From Spirochaetaceae bacterium (lineage in GTDB: Bacteria; Spirochaetota; Spirochaetia; Sphaerochaetales; Sphaerochaetaceae), in assembly GCA_016649775.1 (NCBI GenBank), contig JAENWY010000028.1:1-14298 (forward strand): a stretch of 14,298 bases of DNA, given 5' to 3'. The notes beneath the pieces were generated by a model. The model was not told the DNA's origin, ran no database searches, and was given only the letters and a program-made list of their open reading frames with translations. Below, piece by piece: positions 6,012 through 13,668 of this stretch. The position numbers were made by a program, and so were the translations under genes. The number at the start of each line of letters is the position of its first letter. The first letter of the stretch is position 1.

Positions 6012-7736
6012 TTAATCTAATAAAATTACTTCTTCTTCTCCGATTGGCTCAAAAGTTGTGTTTTTTGAAGGATTTTCAATCTCACAAATGGTTTTTTGCT
6101 TATAATCCTCATATTTATCATCACTTGAATTAAACACAGATTCTTTTTTATCAGATTTTTCACCCTTTTCTACAAGCTTCTCTAAAATAGATCCAGGTTT
6201 AAATAATTTAGGCTCACTATTTGTGCTTTCATTTTTATTAATCTGCTTTTTATTAGTTCCGTATGAATTCAAAAGTGTTCCAAAGCCCGTTCCATTAAAT
6301 TTAATAATTTGTCTATCTATTTCTTCAATATCAGAATTCAAATACTCTTCTTTCTGTTCTGAAAATTGATAATTTTTAAGATCGTTTACAGGCTCTCCAA
6401 TAACTACTTCCTCAACAGGTTCATTGTAACTATTAGGAAGTGATTCAATTTTTTCTAACTGATCCAAATTAAGTTCTTCTATAACGGAATGTTTTCCCAC
6501 GACTTTATCAAGCTCCGTAGTATTAAAATATTCAAATTCATATAACTTTTCACTATCGTGTTCTTTTTTAATTACTTCTTCAAGATTTGGCTCTAACTCT
6601 AAAATATCAACAAGACAAAAAGAGTCCTTTTTCATATTTTTATTATTATAATTTTTTACCAAATTAGAATTTTTTTTATTTTTAAAATTAATATTTTCTA
6701 TAAAAGCAGTTTCGTCATTTTTATCTAAAAGACTGAGCGTTTCTACTTCTTTTAATTTATTAGTTTCACAATCAATACTTTGATTATTTATAAAAGCTTT
6801 AGATGGCAATTGGACAGTATTATTATATTCATTGATAATTTTTACCGATGATTGTAATACTCTATCAAAATTCAAAAGAGTTTCTTCTTTTTTATTTTTT
6901 AAAGAATTTTCAAAACTTTTAAGATTTTCTTTTTCAATTGAAAAAAATTTATCATTCGCTGTTATTTCAATCTGAGCTAAATATTTATCTAAATTAGACT
7001 TAGTATTAGTTTCCATAATTGTAACTCTATTATTAAATTCTTTATTTATATTAACAATTTTAGTTTCATAAACATTTTGTTGATTAAGCAATTCTTTTAA
7101 AATTACATCATGTTTTAGTTGAATTTGATTACATGTATCAAATAAACTTTGATATTTCTCAATTTGATCACTTATACGTGATAGAGAATCATCACGAGAT
7201 TTAAGGATTTCGTTAATTGCTGTTTCGGTTTGATTGTGTAATTCAGTTTCAAGATTTTGAAGTTGAAATTCCTGTTCTTTAATACCAATATCAAAAGAAT
7301 TTAGTATTTCATAAGTCTTAGTTTCTTGTTTATCAATTAATATTTCTAAATTTTGAAGTTTAATAGCATCATCATTAATTTGAATGATGTAGCTATGTGT
7401 CTGATCAGTTGCAACATTTAATTGAGCTAACATATTTCTATAGGTATAAAGAGCGTCTCTCAATTGATCTAGTTCTTCACTATCAGCTTTTAACTCTTGA
7501 ATTCTTGAATTAACTTTTGAACAAGTTTCTTCCGCTTCAACTTTTTTGATATTAACAATTTCTTCTGTTTCAACTACTTTTTGATCAACTTTTTTAATTG
7601 CTTTATCAGATTCCTCACGAATTGTTTTTTTTACTTCGTTTAAATTTAATTTGTGGCTTTTTTGAATGTGAAGAACAATCATAAAAATAATTGAAAATGC
7701 AAACAAAATTAATGGATACAATTCAAATAGACTCAT
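6012..7736 (-). CDS. Membrane-anchored coiled-coil protein of unknown function
   Basis: I do not recognise a named family with certainty. The 574-aa product begins with one hydrophobic segment (about residues 7-24, YPLILFAFSIIFMIVLHI), then switches to a long, highly charged, probably alpha-helical coiled-coil region (about 28-310) rich in Lys, Glu, Gln, Asn, Ile and Leu. The C-terminal half (about 310-574) is acidic, low in predicted order and ends EPIGEEEVILLD. The short N-terminus with Glu and a Lys-rich stretch after the membrane segment suggests a signal-anchor with the bulk in the cytoplasm. The overall plan resembles spirochaetal coiled-coil (SpiroCoCo-like) proteins, but no enzyme motif is visible. 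ATG at 7736 is preferred over TTG at 7742 because AGGTAGGT lies at suitable distance. It starts 10 nt after the HAD gene and is the last gene of the ptsI operon. It is more A/T-rich than its neighbours, with an A8 run in the coding strand at 6670-6677. Confidence 0.75.
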   Translation of the reverse strand: MSLFELYPLILFAFSIIFMIVLHIQKSHKLNLNEVKKTIREESDKAIKKVDQKVVETEEIVNIKKVEAEETCSKVNSRIQELKADSEELDQLRDALYTYRNMLAQLNVATDQTHSYIIQINDDAIKLQNLEILIDKQETKTYEILNSFDIGIKEQEFQLQNLETELHNQTETAINEILKSRDDSLSRISDQIEKYQSLFDTCNQIQLKHDVILKELLNQQNVYETKIVNINKEFNNRVTIMETNTKSNLDKYLAQIEITANDKFFSIEKENLKSFENSLKNKKEETLLNFDRVLQSSVKIINEYNNTVQLPSKAFINNQSIDCETNKLKEVETLSLLDKNDETAFIENINFKNKKNSNLVKNYNNKNMKKDSFCLVDILELEPNLEEVIKKEHDSEKLYEFEYFNTTELDKVVGKHSVIEELNLDQLEKIESLPNSYNEPVEEVVIGEPVNDLKNYQFSEQKEEYLNSDIEEIDRQIIKFNGTGFGTLLNSYGTNKKQINKNESTNSEPKLFKPGSILEKLVEKGEKSDKKESVFNSSDDKYEDYKQKTICEIENPSKNTTFEPIGEEEVILLD

Positions 7737-7746
7737 ATTCAATTAC

Positions 7747-8451
7747 CTACCTTAATACTAAATCAATCACACTTTGCCAACTTTCACAAATAATACTTGC
7801 TTTTGGAAATATTTCTTTATGGGAGGTTTTGTTGATGAATAAAGTTTTCATATTAAATCCAGATCCACCAATAATATCCTTATCATAGCTATCACCAAAA
7901 TACAAACAATTCTCTGGCTTTTCGCCAATGCCTTTACATAAAACATCAAAAGCTAAATTACAAGGCTTTAAATACCCCGTATCTTCACTGCTTAATGCAA
8001 AATCAACTAAATGAGCAATACCTAAAGTTTCAAGTTTTTTTTCAAGAGGAAAGTCACTAAGAACAGCTATCTTAATTCCTTGCTTTTTAGCCATTGTCAA
8101 GGTTTCTACCATATTTGGAAATGCTTTTATACTTAAAAAACTTTTTGCCCATGCCTGATAAAACTGTTTATCTACTTTATTTATCATAACTTCAATAGCT
8201 TTTTTATCTTCACTACCGTTGAGAAACAAAGAAGCCTGCTTTACAAGCAATCCTCTGCGAGAATTTTCCTTTGGAGGATCACTCTCTTGTGTTTTTCGAT
8301 ATTCTTTACGCACGCCGTTAAATTTTAATCCAATCGATAATAAGGGAAAAGCTGTTCGAAATAATCGAACATTCATTTGACGACGTGAATAAAGTGTTCC
8401 GTCTACATCAAGACAAAAAGCTTTTATATTGTTTTCACTAACAAAACTCAT
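7747..8451 (-). CDS. HAD-superfamily hydrolase, probable phosphatase
   Basis: A 234-aa haloacid-dehalogenase-type hydrolase, most likely a cytoplasmic phosphatase acting on a small phosphorylated metabolite. All four HAD motifs are present: DVDGTLY (D15 nucleophile, D17 acid/base), VLSDF (S132), K162 in YLKPCNLAFD, and the metal-binding GDSYDKD (186-192, D187 and D192). A helical cap of about 90 residues sits between motifs I and II, as in subfamily IA (phosphoglycolate phosphatase and YjjG-like enzymes). The substrate cannot be inferred. Its ATG lies 2 nt after the der stop with no clear ribosome binding site, so it probably relies on translational coupling from der. The coiled-coil gene follows after 10 nt. 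Confidence 0.85.
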   Translation of the reverse strand: MSFVSENNIKAFCLDVDGTLYSRRQMNVRLFRTAFPLLSIGLKFNGVRKEYRKTQESDPPKENSRRGLLVKQASLFLNGSEDKKAIEVMINKVDKQFYQAWAKSFLSIKAFPNMVETLTMAKKQGIKIAVLSDFPLEKKLETLGIAHLVDFALSSEDTGYLKPCNLAFDVLCKGIGEKPENCLYFGDSYDKDIIGGSGFNMKTLFINKTSHKEIFPKASIICESWQSVIDLVLR

Positions 8452-8453
8452 AT

Positions 8454-10004
8454 TTATCGCTTTTTAGTTTTAGAATTTTTTGCATTCTTTCTAACTTGTT
8501 TAATTCTCTTATCTAGAGAAGCAACGTTACCTGGTTTATTATTCTTTTTCTTTACATGAGCTTTACCAGGAGTATGTTTTACAGGCTCTTTATCTTTGTC
8601 TTCACCATATTTAGAAAGAAGTGGTTTATCACCCTTAGCATTTAAGGAAGCATTACGTTTTCTTTCTCTAAGACTAATTTCAATAGGAATGTTTGCGAAT
8701 CCCAAGTCTTTTCTAATACAGTTTTTTAAATATTTTTCATAGATTTCTGGGAAATCTTTAATTCTATTTACAAAGAACAAAAATCTTACAGGTGTAATAC
8801 TTACCTGAGTTCCATACATAACTTTAAAATGGCCTAAACTACCACGAGGGGGAGTAAAGCTTTCAGTCCAATCTTTTAATGCATCATTAATATTGGAAGT
8901 GCCAATTCTCTTATTAAGTTGTTTCCATACACCCCAAACTGTAGTAAGCATTGCTGAAATGCCTTGTCCTTCAAGTGCAGAAATAGCACAAATTGGAGCA
9001 AATGATAAGATTGGAAAGAAAAATCTAATTTTATCTTTAATTGCATTTACTTCGTTTTCAAGGCCTTCTAGTTCATCAATTTTATTGATAACCATTACAA
9101 TACCTTTACCACGACGTACAATTAAATTAGCAATCTTTTTATCTTGATCACTTAAACCTATTCCACTATCTATCATAAGTACAACTACATCTGCTTCATC
9201 AATAGTCTTAATTGCTCTATTAACACTGTAGTATTCAACATCTTCACCAACTCTTGATTTACGACGAATACCTGCAGTATCTAGCACAGTAAAATCAGTT
9301 CCTTTGAAAGAGAAGGCTCCACGAACAACATCACGAGTTGTTCCTGCAATCTCACTAACAATAGATACCTCATCACCAACTAATAAGTTAGTTAATGTAC
9401 TTTTACCAGTATTAGGTTTTCCTAAAATAGCAATTTTTACTGTTTCTGGCTCTTCTTCAGGTTCATCTAATTGCTCTAATTCTAATAAACCTAGTAAAGT
9501 ATCTTCTAATTCACCAATATTATTACCATGTTCAGCACTAATACCAATAACTCGCTGATAACCAAATTTATAATAATCCCAAAGAAGATCTTCTCTTGCT
9601 GGGGTATCAATTTTGTTAACAACTAATAATACTCTATCAGTATATGGACGTAAATATTTAATAAGAATTTCGTCTTCTGCTGTAATTTCCATACAATCAA
9701 GCATGAAAAGAACAATATCACTTTTAGCTATTAATGAAAGACTCTTTTTTGTAACAAGCTCATCAAGTCCTTCAAGTTCTTGTTTAACACCACCACTGTC
9801 TATTAATGTAATAAAGTGATTACCTATTAAACATCTTTGAGGAATTGGATCTCTTGTTACACCCGGTGTTGGGTCTGTAATAGCTAGTCTTTTGCCAATA
9901 AGACGATTAAATAATGTTGATTTACCTACGTTAGGTCTGCCAATAATTGTTACAATTGGCATTCTTTTGTTATCCGATGGTTGGGATATGATCGAATCGG
10001 TCAT
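8454..10004 (-). CDS. der: Ribosome biogenesis GTPase Der (EngA)
   Basis: Double GTPase needed for maturation of the 50S ribosomal subunit. Two G domains are seen in tandem: G1 GRPNVGKS (22-29), DSGG (69-72) and NKID (130-133); then GKPNTGKS (195-202), DTAG (242-245) and NKID (307-310). The KH-like domain follows (about 360-450). The first-domain G3 is DSGG where DTGG is more usual. The 516-aa length exceeds the common 435-490 because of a 14-residue N-terminal extension and a Lys/Arg-rich tail of about 60 residues. ATG at 10004 has GGGAG 7 nt upstream and lies inside the end of ptsI (35-nt overlap). The family-typical start MPIVTIIGRPN would be ATG at 9962, 7 nt past the ptsI stop but with a poorer ribosome binding site. 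Either way translation looks coupled to ptsI. Confidence 0.95.
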   Translation of the reverse strand: MTDSIISQPSDNKRMPIVTIIGRPNVGKSTLFNRLIGKRLAITDPTPGVTRDPIPQRCLIGNHFITLIDSGGVKQELEGLDELVTKKSLSLIAKSDIVLFMLDCMEITAEDEILIKYLRPYTDRVLLVVNKIDTPAREDLLWDYYKFGYQRVIGISAEHGNNIGELEDTLLGLLELEQLDEPEEEPETVKIAILGKPNTGKSTLTNLLVGDEVSIVSEIAGTTRDVVRGAFSFKGTDFTVLDTAGIRRKSRVGEDVEYYSVNRAIKTIDEADVVVLMIDSGIGLSDQDKKIANLIVRRGKGIVMVINKIDELEGLENEVNAIKDKIRFFFPILSFAPICAISALEGQGISAMLTTVWGVWKQLNKRIGTSNINDALKDWTESFTPPRGSLGHFKVMYGTQVSITPVRFLFFVNRIKDFPEIYEKYLKNCIRKDLGFANIPIEISLRERKRNASLNAKGDKPLLSKYGEDKDKEPVKHTPGKAHVKKKNNKPGNVASLDKRIKQVRKNAKNSKTKKR

Positions 10005-11709
10005 GCATCCACTCCCTTATGTATTTATCTATTTTTTTCGATGAGTCGTAAGTTAAACAATGAGCTGCAAATTCTTGAGCTTCTTTATAGCTTATTTCTC
10101 TAAGAATCTTTCTGACTTCAAGAAGTGCAGAAGGACTCATGCTAAATTCATCCAATCCTAAACCGGCTAAAAGCACAGCTGAAAATGGATCCCCTGCCAT
10201 CTCACCACACATTCCAATTGGAATATTTGCAGCATGTGCATTATCAATTACAAGTTTAATTAATCTAAGCACACCTGGATGAAAAGGTTGATATAGATAG
10301 GCTATTTTTTCATTTCCCCTATCTACTGCGATTGTATATTGTATTAGGTCGTTTGTTCCTATTGAAAAGAAGTCGACCTTTTTTGCCAAATGGTCAGAAA
10401 TGAGAGCAGCAGAAGGAACTTCAATCATAGTCCCAACTTTAACATTTTCATCAAATGGAATTTTTGCAGAACGTAATTCCTGCTTTACTTGTTCAAGAAT
10501 GAAGAGTACACTATCTAGCTCATCATTACCACTAATCATAGGGAACATTATATGAAGTTTACCATAAAGGGAAGACCTTAATAACGCTCTAAGCTGTATT
10601 CTGAAGATATCTTTTCTTTCAAGACAGAACCGAACAGCTCTCCAGCCTAAAATAGGGTTATCTTCTGAAATTCCCATTCCTTTTACAGCTTTATCTCCTC
10701 CAACATCAATTGTCCTTATTGTCACAGGACGATTATCCATGGCCTCTAATACTTTTTTATAAGCTTGGAATTGTTCTTCCTCTGTAGGAGGTGCTCCAGT
10801 TTTTTGCATGTAAAGGAATTCTGATCGGAATAATCCGATACCATTGGCTCCATTAGTAATAGCTCCAGGAATTTCATCAGCTGTTTCTATATTAGCTTTT
10901 AATTCAAATAATCGACCATCAAGAGTAACGGAAGGAAGAGAGGCTATATCCTTTAATTCATCAACATGAGTTTGATAAATATCTCTCATAACAGAGAATT
11001 CTTTTGAAACATTCCACTCTGGACGAATAGTAATACGACCGGAATTTCCATTTACTAAAACTTCATCCCCGTTATGGGTCTTATTTGTAGCAGAGCCTAA
11101 ACCTATAATAGTTGGAATATTAAAACTTCTTGCAAAAATTGCAACATGAGAAGTTCTTCCACCTGTATCTAGACCAATGGCCTTAATATGCTTTCTATCT
11201 AAGGTAAGCATTTCTGTTGGCATTAAAGAATCTGCTATTAAAACCACATCTTCATCAAGAACACTAATATCTGGCCGTTTAACATTTGATAGTTCACCAA
11301 TAACCAACTCACTGATTTCAATGAAGTCGATTGCTCTGTCTCTAATCATTTCTACATCACTTGCTTGCAATGTTGCAACCAAGCCTGAAGTTACACTTTC
11401 AATCGCCCAACATGCATTTAAAAATCTAATTGAAATAGAATCTTTAATTTCTTCAACATATTCAGGATCTTGCAACATGATGAGGTGAGTTTCAACTATT
11501 GCAGCTTGTTCTGGATCTTTAAAAGATTCAAGAAGCTTTTCTGTATTTGTGATACAGATTTTAAATGCATTATCCAGTGCCAATAATTCTTTATCAACAT
11601 TATCTGGATCTATCTTTTCTTTTACGGCTTCAAAATGATGATGACTATAAAGCAAGGCTTTACCATCAGCGAATCCGCCAGAAGCTGGAATACCATTAAT
11701 AATTCTCAT
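9970..11709 (-). CDS. ptsI: Phosphoenolpyruvate-protein phosphotransferase (PTS enzyme I)
   Basis: Cytoplasmic enzyme that autophosphorylates from phosphoenolpyruvate and passes the phosphate to HPr, the first step of the phosphotransferase system. The 579-aa protein starts with the typical INGIPASGGFADGKA. The phosphorylated histidine is in GGRTSHVAIFARS (H188 in this numbering; His189 in E. coli). The C-terminal PEP-binding barrel has LFRSEFLYM, TIDVGGDK, GTMIEVPSAAL, FSIGTNDLIQYT, and the catalytic cysteine in GMCGEMAGDP. I chose ATG at 11709; a TTG seven codons upstream (11730) is less likely. No clear ribosome binding site precedes either. It is the first gene of a tight run with der, the HAD gene and the coiled-coil gene. 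No HPr or sugar-specific EII gene is in the window, so a regulatory rather than sugar-uptake role is possible. Confidence 0.95.
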   Translation of the reverse strand: MRIINGIPASGGFADGKALLYSHHHFEAVKEKIDPDNVDKELLALDNAFKICITNTEKLLESFKDPEQAAIVETHLIMLQDPEYVEEIKDSISIRFLNACWAIESVTSGLVATLQASDVEMIRDRAIDFIEISELVIGELSNVKRPDISVLDEDVVLIADSLMPTEMLTLDRKHIKAIGLDTGGRTSHVAIFARSFNIPTIIGLGSATNKTHNGDEVLVNGNSGRITIRPEWNVSKEFSVMRDIYQTHVDELKDIASLPSVTLDGRLFELKANIETADEIPGAITNGANGIGLFRSEFLYMQKTGAPPTEEEQFQAYKKVLEAMDNRPVTIRTIDVGGDKAVKGMGISEDNPILGWRAVRFCLERKDIFRIQLRALLRSSLYGKLHIMFPMISGNDELDSVLFILEQVKQELRSAKIPFDENVKVGTMIEVPSAALISDHLAKKVDFFSIGTNDLIQYTIAVDRGNEKIAYLYQPFHPGVLRLIKLVIDNAHAANIPIGMCGEMAGDPFSAVLLAGLGLDEFSMSPSALLEVRKILREISYKEAQEFAAHCLTYDSSKKIDKYIREWMHDRFDHIPTIG

Positions 11710-11784
11710 ATGATTATATTTTAAAGCCAAATTAAAGCATTGTAAAGTGTCGAATAATAATAAGATATATTATAATATGAAGTT
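11710..11784. promoter_or_regulatory. Divergent promoter region between ptsI and the GerMN gene
   Basis: A perfect 12-bp palindrome ATATTATAATAT (11767-11778) contains TATAAT on both strands: plus 11771-11776, minus 11774-11769. It could serve as -10 for both genes. The plus-strand start would fall within a few nt of the GerMN ATG (11785), making that message leaderless or nearly so. The minus-strand start near 11762 gives ptsI a leader of about 52 nt. The -35 matches are poor on both sides. A second minus-strand TATAAT (11718-11713) is only 3 nt from the ptsI ATG, too close to be its ordinary -10. Confidence 0.45.
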
Positions 11785-12306
11785 ATGAGCAATTTAATTT
11801 CAAAAAGGAAGAAAAAAAACTTTTTTATTATTCTTATTACCTTTTTAATACTCTCATCTGTAGAGTTATTTATTTTCATTCCTAGAGTTAATAAAGCTAT
11901 TAACGAATCTGGAATGAAAGAAATTATTGGTCAACAAAATGAGAAATTAATTGCAAAAAAGAAAGAACAACTAACTATTTTCTATATTGATATTGAGGGA
12001 AACCCTTCTTCATATTTAATTAACAGTTATTCTACCTATGACAAACTTCATGATACTTTTGAAGCTTTAAAAGACCCTCCTTCTCTTGATGTATTAAATC
12101 ATTTTTATATTAGCTATATTCCATCTAATACAAAACTAATTGGCGCTACTCAAACCCAAAATGCCATTTATATTAATTATTCTAAAGAGATTTTACAAAG
12201 TAAAAATATAAATCTCTGTTATAAACAAATTGAAGCAACAGTTAAATCTTTCAATAATAAAGCCAAATTAATCTTATTAGTTAATGGAGTTATCTACAAC
12301 ATCTAA
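11785..12306 (+). CDS. Membrane-anchored GerMN-domain protein
   Basis: The only plus-strand gene, 173 aa. It begins with a basic tail and one hydrophobic segment (about 12-32, FFIILITFLILSSVELFIFI), then a linker and a single GerMN-type domain (about 60-172). Features fitting the fold are LTIFYIDIEG, the SYSTYDKLHDTFEALKDPPS stretch, ISYIPSNTKLIGA, IYINYSKE and the closing LILLVNGVIYNI. GerMN domains occur in spore-germination protein GerM but also in envelope proteins of non-spore-formers; no catalytic residues are known to me. The protein is probably a membrane-tethered extracytoplasmic protein, function unknown. The ATG has only a weak GAAG upstream, and an upstream ATG (11777) runs into TGA after three codons. 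The TAA stop overlaps that of the convergent ANKH-like gene by 4 nt. Confidence 0.7.
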   Translation: MSNLISKRKKKNFFIILITFLILSSVELFIFIPRVNKAINESGMKEIIGQQNEKLIAKKKEQLTIFYIDIEGNPSSYLINSYSTYDKLHDTFEALKDPPSLDVLNHFYISYIPSNTKLIGATQTQNAIYINYSKEILQSKNINLCYKQIEATVKSFNNKAKLILLVNGVIYNI

Positions 12307-13592
12307 GAAGTAACAATCCCTATTTTTAATTTTCTTGATCGATAGAACAAAAACAATGATTCAAAAGTATATGATAAAATATATGCTATTGAAGCCAGAT
12401 AAACACCTGGAATTTCAACAAATACTGGAACAAAATAAATTATTGATAGCAAAGTCCCAACATTTACAAATACTCCATAAGTTAAACTAGTAGTTTTTCT
12501 TTCAGCAACAAGAATTGCTCTAAACCATGATATATTAGCAGAAACAATTGGCATTATAATAAAAAGGGCTAATGAAATAGGCAAATACTTTAAGGTTTCT
12601 TTGGGGGTATTTGAAATATTTACAAACCAGATTCTCCAAAGAGGTCTAACAAGATAGATAACTATATAAAAACTCATCATTACAAGTGCTACTGTATTAA
12701 CAAAACTTTTTATAACCTTCAAATTTTCTTTACTATATTCAGCAATTATTATCTCTTGTAATGATTGACAAATTGAAGTGTATAAAAAAATATAGGCAAG
12801 CACTATTGGCCAAAGAGCAAGAGAATCTACAGGAAAGGTCCCACGTACAATACCTATATTCAGCAAAGGTCGTACACCTAAAGTTATGATTGAGGTAATA
12901 GCTAAAGGCACATAGAACGCAATCATTTGATTTTTATTAATATCATTAACAGTTGTATCAGGAAGAGCATCTATACAAGGCTTAGCAAAAATATAAGCAC
13001 TAATCATACCAGAGATAACTCCAAGAGATAATGTTATTCCACCAAGAAGAGCACCTTCAAAAGGTTTATAAGCAAGTCCGAGACTTAATATTATTGCAGC
13101 TAAGCCAATTCTAATATACATAACAATTGGAACATATTTAGATCTTCCATGTTTTATCATAACCCCTTGCCATAATCTTCTATAACCGATGGTTGGAGCC
13201 CAAGGAATTAATACAACAAAGGTCCTATGAGCTGGAGTTAATAATTCTGGAGGCAGTTTCATTATATTTAATGCAAAAAAACTGAACACAGGAGTAATGC
13301 TTAAAATAATATGTATAGACATAGTTACAATTGCTATAAATCTTTGAATAGATAATATTTTTTGATAAGATGCTTTTGAAGAGGTTACTGCAGTACCAGC
13401 ACTCAGCATTTGGATTACGGGACCCTCAACTAAAAGTGCTAAGGCAAAGGAGAAACCAAATGCAGCTAATTGATTAATTGCATCAGGAAGACGTGATATT
13501 ATACTTGTTATCATGGGAGACTCAAGTGCCATAACAATCCACATAACAGCAAGAGGTATCCATAATTTAAAAATTTTCTTTTTCGTAATCAT
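12303..13592 (-). CDS. ANKH/MATE-like polytopic membrane protein
   Basis: A 429-aa, very hydrophobic protein with about 10-12 apparent membrane helices and no signal peptide. The opening FKLWIPLAVMWIVMALESPMI, NQLAAFGFSFALALLVEGPVIQMLSAGTAV and GYRRLWQGVMIKHGR (136-150) resemble the MATE-fold group that includes the animal pyrophosphate/ATP-export protein ANKH and uncharacterised bacterial relatives. I read it as a transporter or flippase of the MOP superfamily; substrate and direction are unknown. ATG at 13592 is the first start in frame, without a good ribosome binding site. A minus-strand TATAAT is at 13620-13615 but with only a weak -35. It follows tlyA by 76 nt on the same strand and its TAG stop overlaps the TAA of the convergent GerMN gene. 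No terminator lies between the two. Confidence 0.7.
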   Translation of the reverse strand: MITKKKIFKLWIPLAVMWIVMALESPMITSIISRLPDAINQLAAFGFSFALALLVEGPVIQMLSAGTAVTSSKASYQKILSIQRFIAIVTMSIHIILSITPVFSFFALNIMKLPPELLTPAHRTFVVLIPWAPTIGYRRLWQGVMIKHGRSKYVPIVMYIRIGLAAIILSLGLAYKPFEGALLGGITLSLGVISGMISAYIFAKPCIDALPDTTVNDINKNQMIAFYVPLAITSIITLGVRPLLNIGIVRGTFPVDSLALWPIVLAYIFLYTSICQSLQEIIIAEYSKENLKVIKSFVNTVALVMMSFYIVIYLVRPLWRIWFVNISNTPKETLKYLPISLALFIIMPIVSANISWFRAILVAERKTTSLTYGVFVNVGTLLSIIYFVPVFVEIPGVYLASIAYILSYTFESLFLFYRSRKLKIGIVTS

Positions 13593-13668
13593 AGCGCAAC
13601 AATATATCGTTCTTATTATAAATACTACCTTTCTTATAGGTATATATTAAAAAAGTTTAAAAAATTAA

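Noticed and set aside
6006..6014. TTAGCACTT next to the grpE promoter, resembling one half of the CIRCE heat-shock operator
   Set aside because: Only one arm is present; the partner arm GAGTGCTAA is missing at the expected 9-bp spacing, and the stretch partly overlaps the stop codon of the coiled-coil gene.
6790..6830. TTGGACAGTATTATT inside the coiled-coil gene, like the 724-935 repeat unit
   Set aside because: A single copy explained by codons of the protein; no array around it.
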